NCBI GenBank assembly: GCA_014925825.1
Contig: JACGCK010000063.1
Span: 1 to 64,000 of the forward strand
Direction: 5' to 3'
DNA: 64,000 nt
DNA from: Pholiota molesta
Lineage: Eukaryota; Basidiomycota; Agaricomycetes; Agaricales; Strophariaceae
Below the pieces are notes generated by a model that saw only the letters and a program-made list of their open reading frames with translations, was not told where the DNA came from and ran no database searches. This document shows, in pieces, positions 55,902-64,000 of the stretch. Both the position numbers and the translations under genes were made by a program. The first letter of the stretch is position 1, and each line of letters begins with the position of its first letter.

Positions 55902-58514
55902 TTATTCATCATTCGTGGTATCGGGGTCGTACACGATCTGCGCCTCACTCCTAGACTCGGAACCAGTGATTAGAACACATAAAACACATCGATGCCCAAT
56001 ATCTGTACCTTTTCTCGATACCCTAGACGCCGCCAAAGATGAGAGTAAATTTGGGATTTGATCAGCACTTCCCAATACCTTCTCGGAATATAGGAAATAT
56101 CACCCACCCCTTCCTTCCACGCAATCTGCGCCTTCAGCTCCGTCAGCACAAAGAGTAGCACAACGTCAAATTGCAGCCTATAATATGTGCCCTCGCCCGC
56201 CAGCTTCTTCATCGGCATGAGGTGCAGATGCGAGAGATCGGCGGCAATCGAGCACAGGTTGGTGTAGTTTTCTATTTTCCAAGAAATATGATAATTCATG
56301 AGCAATCATTGTAAGCAAAGTGACAGCTGGATTGAGAGGGATAGTTAAACTTACTGGTATCCACGTCCCTCCATTTCGGCTCACCCATAAGCCCACGATA
56401 GCACCAAACGGAAAATGACATTGCATTGAAAAGATTCCTTGAATTGCTGCTCCATCGATACGATCTTCTGAACTCTGTCGTCTCTGAGACCTGGGTATTC
56501 TGAAGAGCCACACCCTATGAGCGCCATTCATGTTATACACAGAAGATTTGGTGGGATACGGACTTTTGGCAGAATCACGTCAAACGAATAAGGGAGACGC
56601 TTGACACCATCTGGCGCAATATAGGCTTGCGATGACCGTTCGCGGTGGTCCGGGGCGTCGGGATTGAACTCAGGATTGTGGAAGCACCCGTATGTGACTT
56701 TGGACACTCTGGTTTGCACGAAGTGGTCAAAGTAGAAAGAGATGGCACCATCCGATACTGCTTTGTTTCTGTTGGAAAAGTAAAAGTCAGAAGAGGATAA
56801 TGGTAATGGTAACAGACATTGACACCGACACATGGTTTTCCGGACGGACGATGTTTAAGCCGGAAGGCGTAAGTGCTGCATGCACCTTATTGAACATATA
56901 ATCGCTAGCAGCGAACCCTCCTACAAGTACGACATGCTGTGGCAAATGCCTCGTCTAGAAAGGCTCTCAAACATGTTAACGCACAAGACAGATGCTTACA
57001 GAAATAGGTTTATGTGCGGTCCGCGTTTGATCCAGGACAGCGTCGATAATACAATCGATGGAAGGCTCGAAGAACGTCGCGACATCGCTCCTGCACATCA
57101 TGTTTGGTCATTGCATGAAAAGAATCAACAGTGTAAGGACAGAGAGGACAAACCCTAGCAGTTTAAGTTGTCCAAAACGAATGCCATAGCTAACATCGTT
57201 GTCTCGAGTGCCGCCAAACTTGATGTACTGTGGCTCTTCCGCGTCTCTGAACCGTAGTTTCGTGGTCTTATCGAAGCAGCGAACGATATGTTCAACATCG
57301 TCAGCGAATGAAGAGTCGGCGAGATATCCTGAATAGCCATGAAACGGATGAGAAAATTACGTATGAGAGAAGTACGAACCTCCGAGGAACAGCCGTGCGT
57401 GGATATTAACAAAGACAGAACCATGAAAGTGACCTAAAGCAGGATCAGTTTCAGAATTTCAGAGCATGAGAAAGATAGATAAGCTACATTGTGGAGCAGC
57501 AACTTCTTCAAATGTCATTGTGGATCCTGACGTTTTGCCGCTGTATGAGCTGATATCAATAGTACCTCCTCCTGCATCGACAATCACCACTCCATCACCT
57601 TGCTGCAAGATGCCTCATTAGGGCGCTTTGATTCAAAAATGGAAAATAGGAAGACGTACCTTAATCGCTCCAGTCGAGAGCCCGTTCTGAATAGCAAAGT
57701 GCAAACATGCCTCTCCTTCTGTAATGAACGAAAGCCGTGCATGTCCGGCGATAGTATCTGGGACAAGGCCCGCGAGAACAGCAGCTTTACGCATCTCGGA
57801 TTGCTGTGTGCCTTCCCAACCGTTAGGGTGGGACAGCACGAAGTCGATTTCGTCCTTCACAGATGCCCAGAGGTTGACGCCGTTCATGTGTGTGTCCTGG
57901 ATATAGCTGGACGCACATTTGAGGAGGTAGGCCAGGAAGTCGGCGAAGACGTCGATGACCGTCTTATTGGTTGGCAAGGCCGGAATATCTTCGCTGACTT
58001 CTGTTCCAGCGCCAGGGCCGATTCTCGATCGAAGGTGAAGTTTGAACCTGAGAGCATGAGATAAACTTCGTCAAATTTCATCTTCGATGTATAGATGCAC
58101 CACTTACCATTCGGCCTTGTCCCATTCCTCGTCCTGTGCTTGCTCATAGACGCCGTCTCTCATGGCTTCAGCGCCCACTGCTTGTACCTTTCCATTGCGA
58201 TCATAGTAGATGATAGTGGGGATCTTCGATGCACCACTAATGTGCTCATGGGCAGGGAACCTAGCAATTCTCCTCGTCAGCACGCACACCTCAAGTAAAC
58301 ATGCTTCGAGCACCATTTACTGACCTTGTTACGCCTTTGATTTCTGGTACCTGACCGGGATCAAGAACACTACAATCGAATCCCCATCAGCATGCTAGAC
58401 CTGTCGCGACAAACCAACTGCGCACCTGTATGATATTCCACTGTATGTAGTTCCGACATCAAACGCGAGGACGAGCTTTCGGCGGGGACCGTTAAACGCA
58501 GACCGGGACGTCAT
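55902..58514 (-). CDS. HSPA12-like Hsp70 ATPase C
   Basis: Same exon plan as gene B on the other strand. The start MTSRSAFNGPRRKLVLAFDV gives DVGTTYSGISY, the mini-exon VLDPGQVPEIKGVTR follows, then GASKIPTIIYYDRNGKVQAV, NKTVIDVFADFLAYLLKCA, HPNGWEGTQQSEMRKAAVLA, FITEGEACLHFAIQNG, phosphate-2 VVIVDAGGGTIDISS, HIVRCFDKTTKLRFRDAEE, the adenosine motif HVVLVGGFAASDYMF, NKAVSDGAISFYFDHFV, DVVLLFVLTELKAQIAW, and the end VYDPDTTNDE. I saw no frameshift. Divergence from B is moderate, so the duplication is not recent. Confidence 0.82.
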
Positions 58515-59459
58515 TGTAGAGCAGCCTGGGAAAGGGTCCAGGCGGTGCGGATGGCCATTTTTTGGTTTACACGGCGACAAATCAGGGTCGTGTCAAGTCA
58601 CTGTCAGGATCTGGTCAGGATTCAATGTCAGGAAAGCGAATATCAGATTGTTGCCTTCTTTGGCTACAAATTCACATCGACGTTTGCTTGCGCGTTTGTC
58701 GCAACAATCAGGTTCAGCAAAAGTCAGCAAATCGCTTGCAAATCCTCAGCCCAGGAATATACATAACCCCACAACATAGTCAAAAAGTTCTGACTTCGAA
58801 ATCGACCGCACGACAGGTCTTCTAATATACAGTGGTTCTGGCGTCGGTAGACTGAACTTGTTGAACTTCAACTGAAGTGAACGCGATGATAATACTCTTC
58901 TTGAACGATACAGGCCCCAAGTATTCAACCGTTGAGGATGGAAGATGGAGTTTGTTTCTGCATGTGTTTCCAGCACCTCGCACCCAATATGTTCCCCACA
59001 TTAGCAGTAAAATTTCCTCCCGTCATTTCAATGTCGCGACTGTTTGCAAACATATCGTGGCTTTATTGCGTACTGGACGTGATTGAGTGGTCGTCCGTCG
59101 ATGTGATTGAGTGCAGAGATGCAGTCGTTTCGAAGTGTGTGGGTATCTCAACGTGCTCGATGCGATGCTTGTGATATGACCTTGACAAGTGGCGTTCACG
59201 ATTGGGACATGTGGATCGTGGTATTCCAATGTTCCCTGCGTCTCGTACAGCCTTGAGCTTGATCAACTGTCATAAGTTACACATAGCACCGTCCAGATAA
59301 CCACAGCCCAATCTTCAGGTTCTAAAGAAATTCCACCAAAACAGAATTACTTTTTTATGTAGTAGACACCACACCATCGTAAAAATCGCGCACGCCAAAC
59401 ATGCTCGCTGCACCCGCCCTCAAGCTACATACCTCAAATCCCGACCCTCAGGGAATCAA
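58515..59459. other. Intergenic region between Hsp70-like gene C and CCT8
   Basis: 945 bp with no gene; it holds the promoter side of C and the 3' side of CCT8. A short tandem-like repetition of gatgtgattgagt occurs near 59070-59115. Confidence 0.5.
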
Positions 59460-61505
59460 TCAATCATCCGCGTCCCAATTGCCCGCCTGCTGCGGCACCT
59501 TGGGCCCGCCCGCGGCCTTGCTCATGATGATGCTGTCGACGCTGAGCACCGAATTCGCGGCCTCCGCTGCAAGACGGAGCGCCCACGTCTTCGCAGCGAG
59601 CGAGTCGTAGATCTGGTGCTTGTCTGCGAGGAGCGTCCCGTCTGACTCGGCCTGTTTGAGTGGGTGAGATTTAATCAGTACGAATTAAAAAATAACATGC
59701 CAAGGTAACGAAAGAAGAGACACAGGAGAAGAGGGAAAGAAAGGGAGAGAAATAAAACACACCTCAATATCCACACCCCACGCCTCGCCGCCCTTCTGCT
59801 CATGCTTTGCCCACAGCCGACTCAGCACCTCGTTCCCCTCCGCCCCTCCGAGCGCGTTCTCCGCCAGCGTCCTTGGCACCACCTCCAGCGCGCTCGCGAA
59901 CTTCTTCACCGCATGCTGCGCGAGCCCGCGCAGCGTGCTCCCGTACGCCTCCACGCGCCGCGCGAGCTCCATCTCCGCCGCGCCCGCGCCGGGCACGAGC
60001 CGCGCGTCCTTCAGCAGGCTCTTGATCACGTTCACGCCGTCGTCCACCGCGCGCTCGAGGTCGTCCAGGTGGTTCGCCGTCGCGCCGCGCAGCACGATCG
60101 TCGCCGTGCGCGTCTTCTCGCCCTTGGACGCGGGGTCGAACCCGGGCTCGCCGGGGAGCAGCTGCCGCAGCACGGTGACGCGGTCGCCGCCGATCTCGAC
60201 GGTCTCGAAGACGTCGACGGTGCCCGCCTCCTCGGGCGTCGGGGCGCCGACGCGGGCGAGCGGCGTGGCGTTGACGACGCGGCAGAGCCGGCGCAGCTCA
60301 AATTTGGAGAGCACTTTCAGGACGGCGATGCCGAAGCGGTCGAGGTAGTGCATCGCGAGCTCGCCGACGCTGGAGCCCGCAATGATCACCTTGACGCCCG
60401 AGTCCGCGATCTCTTTAATGATCTACAATCGGATGAGTACGACGATAAGAAGAACTGGGGTGTAAGTATGCACCTTTTCTAGTTGTTTCTCCTCCCCAGT
60501 CGTAAAGTTCAGCATCTCATCCGCGTTCTTGATCAGCACCGTTCCCTTCGTTTCGGTTTGTGCGATATCCAGTGCAGTCGTGAAGACGGCGACCTTTGCT
60601 CTTGAGACTTTTTTCACGACGCCCTCCGGTTCGCGACCGAACACCATACCCTGGACGACCTTGCTGCCCGACAAGCTCCCTCCCATGATTTTCACCACTC
60701 GGACGTTGTCGACGTTGAAGTTCTTGGGGTTCGGGGGCATGATGGCGAGCGCGGCCTCGGCGACGAGAGCAGCGAGCTGATCTTCATATCCGTATTGCTT
60801 GGAAGCGATGGCGGGTTTGAGAGCGGCCTTGAGGGTATCGTATGTGAGTGGTGAAGGAAGGCTGTGTGTGGATAGTTCTGCTGGAGGTTAATACATATGT
60901 CGACTCAAGATAGGTGTGACGTACTTTCTAGCTCGGCTTGAGCTTTTGCAGAAGCGAGTTCGTATCCTTTGATGACTTCGCTCGGGTGGAGCCCCATGAT
61001 GAGCAGGTTTTCTGCCTTTTTCAGAAGCTCCCCAGCGAGAATGATGACCATGTTCGTGGCGTCACCCATCTAATCGACGATCAGCGCATAGTGAGGACGC
61101 GAAGGTATAGATACGCACCTCTGCCTCCTGTGCCTGCGATGCCATAACCAGCAGCTTGGCTGCGGGATGTACAACTTCGACCTCTCTGATGATCGTCGCG
61201 GCATCCGAGGTCACGAACAGTCGTCCAAGATGGTTAATGATCAACTTGTTGCGACCTATAGAGGATATAAGATAGCAGTGGGATATATAACCGCAAGCGA
61301 CGCGCCATTGGGGCCAAAACTCGTCCGAACGAGGTCAGAAAGCTCATTCACGGCTTGGATATTCCTCAGAACTGCCTCGTCCAAGCCTTGCAGATACTGA
61401 ACACTCATTTGTAAGCATGAAATGAAGACCATAGATGGTGGTACTGACCTTATACCCATCCTTGAAGAGCTGTAGATTGTTGTTTTTGGGAACCTTCAAC
61501 GACAT
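59460..61505 (-). CDS. CCT8: T-complex protein 1 subunit theta (chaperonin CCT8)
   Basis: Subunit of the cytosolic TRiC/CCT double ring, which folds actin and tubulin with ATP. Seven exons: 61449-61505, 61306-61396, 61119-61255, 60925-61069, 60474-60880, 59763-60422, 59460-59651. Together they give about 562 residues, close to the family's ~550. Motifs: MSLKVPKNNNLQLFKDGYK, LDEAVLRNIQAVNELSDLVR, SFGPNG|RNKLIINHLGRLFVT, ATIIREVEVVHPAAKL, MGDATNMVIILAGELL (GDGT-type ATP loop, here GDATN), VKIMGGSLSGSKVVQGMVF, ATIVLRGATANHLDDLERAV, DARLVPGAGAAEMELARRV (GGGA-type nucleotide site) and ending AGNWDADD. One intron (61256-61305) needs a GC donor. This is the clearest intact host gene in the window. 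Confidence 0.95.
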
Positions 61506-62990
61506 GATATGGAGATGGAGATCAGAAACAAAACGCGTACGCACCGATAACCTTTTTCTGGAACGATGCGCTGAGTAAGCAGCTGTGCGTGACCGACGCG
61601 CGCGAAGCGCGTCTGCAACGCGTGGATCAAGACCGCCTAAGTAATACAACGGGACGGCAGAGAAAACAACAGCGCACCCACTGTGCGCAATTGCAACAAA
61701 GAGGAATATGTCAAGAGGGAGGAGGCAGGACGAGAGGCAAGGGATACGAGGGAGTACATCGAACATCGCCAAAAAAGCGCGGCGAAGGAATCCTATAAGT
61801 TCTGCTAAGATCCCAAACACTGGTCCCAAACGTAGGGTAATATATAGAGGCTTTATCACAATGTCATAAATTCTATAAAATGCTCAGAACACTTCTGACA
61901 TTTGCAAGGCAGTTCTATAATAGAATCCATTAGAATGCAAGTGATCATTACAAGGGTTTGTTGAGCTGGAATCCTACGCGAGGAATTTGAGAGTTACAAT
62001 TCCTTGGAAAGTTTGCAAAAGCTTTACGAGTAGATTCTATTGTATTCTCTATCTTGTAGCCATACAATCCTATCCAACACTGTAAAATTGGATGAAATGT
62101 GTGAAATACATTCCATAAAAGTCTTGTAATCCCAGAAAATATTCTAACCCAATCGAGATCAAACAGAAATTATTTTCTAGTAAGATTGTGGTACTTTGGC
62201 AACGTTTGTATTGAAGTTGTAGCTATAATTCTAATATTCTTGTATGGGTACACAACATTTCTGAGGCATCAGAATGGGTCAAATAATCGTAACTACATTA
62301 CAAGATGGATAGAAGTTTCTATCATGGTTTTCGCATACTTATTTATTTTTGGGCTGGAATCCATTATGTATGGATTATATTTAGGGAGACCTACGTATTA
62401 AAACTGCTTTTTTGCTGATGAGTCTCATTGACATCGAGCAGTTACTTATCATCATTTGCAATTCACAATAATTACATGCAGATCTGATGCCTATTGATTC
62501 AAATATGACATTAGAGACCAATTAGACAATTCAGATGAGCTCCAGGACGAAGAAGAAGCGTCCAACAAATTCTTAAGCAGGTTGAGTTATGCCATACTTA
62601 GTACTTACTAATATTGGATCTTCAATCCAACCTCGTAGATAATTTCTCTACGTAGCACCTGGTAACAATCTCTGGATACTCAAAATTCTATGTAAGAAGC
62701 TGCTTAAAAGCCCGTAAGTCCAATTCGTTATCATCCATTCCACAACAGAATGGAATCCCAACATCAAGACGTGCTTGCCAGTAATGCAACGGTTATTGTT
62801 ATTGCAGAATGGATCGGCCACAGCCTGTATTCAGGATAGCACACCTGGCACACGCTCATGTGCGCCACCACACGCTGGAACACCCGCTGGACGCGCCCTC
62901 GCCCACGCTAACGCACCCTCGCCCTCGCCACCGCCACCGCGAAATAACTAAGGCTCATCCACAGGCCGACCAACACCACCTTTTTGATAT
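61506..62990. other. AT-rich intergenic region
   Basis: About 1.5 kb upstream of CCT8. 61860-62800 is strongly AT-rich with a possible 71-codon hydrophobic frame (62186-62401) that I do not believe is a gene. 62830-62960 is a CA/CG-rich low-complexity stretch bordering the truncated gene D. Confidence 0.5.
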
Positions 62991-64000
62991 CTAGATCAGA
63001 AATCGTCGTCGGATTGGTGCCAGGGGTGGATTCCGACACCCGTCTCCTGACCAGGTGATTGACGCGGAAAGATACAGCACCATCCGCGACGGCTTTATTG
63101 CTATTCAACGGGCAAGCGCCATATATTAGGGATCGCAAGGCATACAGCGAACGAGCAAAATTCGTACAATTGAGCATCTGGACGACTTATGTCCAGTCCC
63201 GTCGGGGAGAACTGCTCCTTCATTCGCGAAAATAGCCACTCGCTGGCGCCAAAGCCTCCAACAAGAAATACAGACTAAACAATGATTTTATCAAAGGATG
63301 CACAGCAGTTCAATGATTCTACATACGGATATTTCATTTTTGGCCGCCTGCAGCTGCCCGTTGATTGAATCGATGATGCATTGGACAGAAGGCTCGAAGA
63401 ACGAGGCGACGTCAGCCCTAAAAATATGTCATAATCATCGGACCAAATCACCATGGATGAATGTAATTTCCCTGACTTACCCAGCGAGCGTGAGTTGTCC
63501 TGATCGAATGTTAAGTGAAGGCTCTTTATCTTTGTTTTTCAGCGTATCAAACTTGATGTATTGGTTTTCTTCAGCACTGCGGAATCTCAACTTGGTCGTC
63601 TTATCAAAGCAGCGGGTGATACGAGGTACGTCTGCCAGAAAACGGGAATTCTTCAAAGATTCTAAATAAGTGAATAAACAACATAAATCGTGACGGCGAG
63701 TCGAAGGTGAAATACCTTCTAAGAATCGTTTAGCATTGCTCGTGACGAAAATTGATCCCTTAAAATGGCCTTTTTCGATCGTTTAGAAAAAGAAAGGAAC
63801 GAAGAATTGATATAAAACGTACACTCTGGAGGAGCAACTTCTTCGAACGAATCACTGCTTGGCGATGCTTTCTTGTATGTACTAATATCAATAGTACCTC
63901 CACCAGCATCGACGATGATGATGCCTTTCCCCTTCTAAACAACCTTATTAGCTAGCAGATCTCACAAAATTAAATCGTCTTTATACCTTAATAGCCTCGT
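62990..64000 (-). pseudogene. HSPA12-like Hsp70 ATPase D, 3'-truncated, continues past the window
   Basis: Enters from the right edge within the exon ending NEAIK. It then reads phosphate-2 KGKGIIIVDAGGGTIDIST, YKKASPSSDSFEEVAPPE, KGSIFVTSNAKRFLE, SRFLADVPRITRCFDKTTKL, the adenosine motif VFLVGGFGASEWLFS, and NKAVADGAVSFRVNHLVRRR. Homology to gene A stops near 63000, after GTNP, and the remaining exons are missing. Gene D is clearly the partner of gene A, and its exons show where A has lost bases. Confidence 0.8.

Noticed and set aside
62186..62401. 71-codon hydrophobic ORF as a small membrane protein
   Set aside because: It lies in strongly AT-rich intergenic DNA without codon bias or context; membrane-like residues follow from base composition.
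1..64000. tRNA or rRNA genes
   Set aside because: I scanned for cloverleaf-like blocks and rRNA cores and saw none I could support by eye.

Overview
The window is nuclear DNA of a filamentous basidiomycete, most likely a mushroom-forming agaricomycete. Genes carry many introns of about 50 bases. KDZ-type transposases, a TET/JBP oxygenase and a FunK1-type kinase are present, all typical of Agaricomycetes. I cannot name the genus.

Layout. (1) 1-7430: a decayed Helitron Rep/helicase ORF, interrupted by a 993-bp hAT-like element with a perfect 8-bp target duplication, then a broken multi-exon gene of unknown function interrupted by a second GC-rich TIR element. (2) 7550-35499: three DNA transposons nested inside one another. 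The outermost (7550-35499, ~103-bp TIRs, TSD gttgaaag) encodes a large transposase that I read as P-element-like. A hAT element (8476-30918, TSD atcatctc) sits inside its last coding exon. An 18.4-kb KDZ element with ~705-bp inverted terminal repeats (10545-28931) sits inside an intron of the hAT transposase gene. The KDZ element carries an HMG-box-like gene, a gene with an RNase H1 N-terminal-like segment, a fragment of a membrane-protein gene, a TET/JBP-type 2OG-Fe(II) oxygenase, a FunK1-type kinase and the KDZ transposase itself. (3) 36448-41300: a basidiomycete coiled-coil gene duplicated in tandem, with the second copy decayed. (4) 41332-64000: four HSPA12-like Hsp70 ATPase genes in mirror order (A and B on +, C and D on -). 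Between B and C lies a CadD-type cadmium-transporter gene broken by two elements, one of them an almost perfect 2.47-kb palindrome. The housekeeping chaperonin gene CCT8 lies between C and D.

How it fits together. Only CCT8, Hsp70 copies B and C, and perhaps the first coiled-coil copy look like working host genes. Most of the rest is mobile DNA. The three nested elements can be peeled off in order. Removing the hAT element and one TSD restores the reading frame of the outer transposase, and removing the KDZ element leaves an ordinary-sized intron in the hAT gene. The order of insertion was therefore outer element, then hAT, then KDZ. The KDZ element is the most interesting unit because it combines a transposase with a predicted DNA-base-modifying enzyme, a kinase and a chromatin-type protein inside very long terminal repeats.
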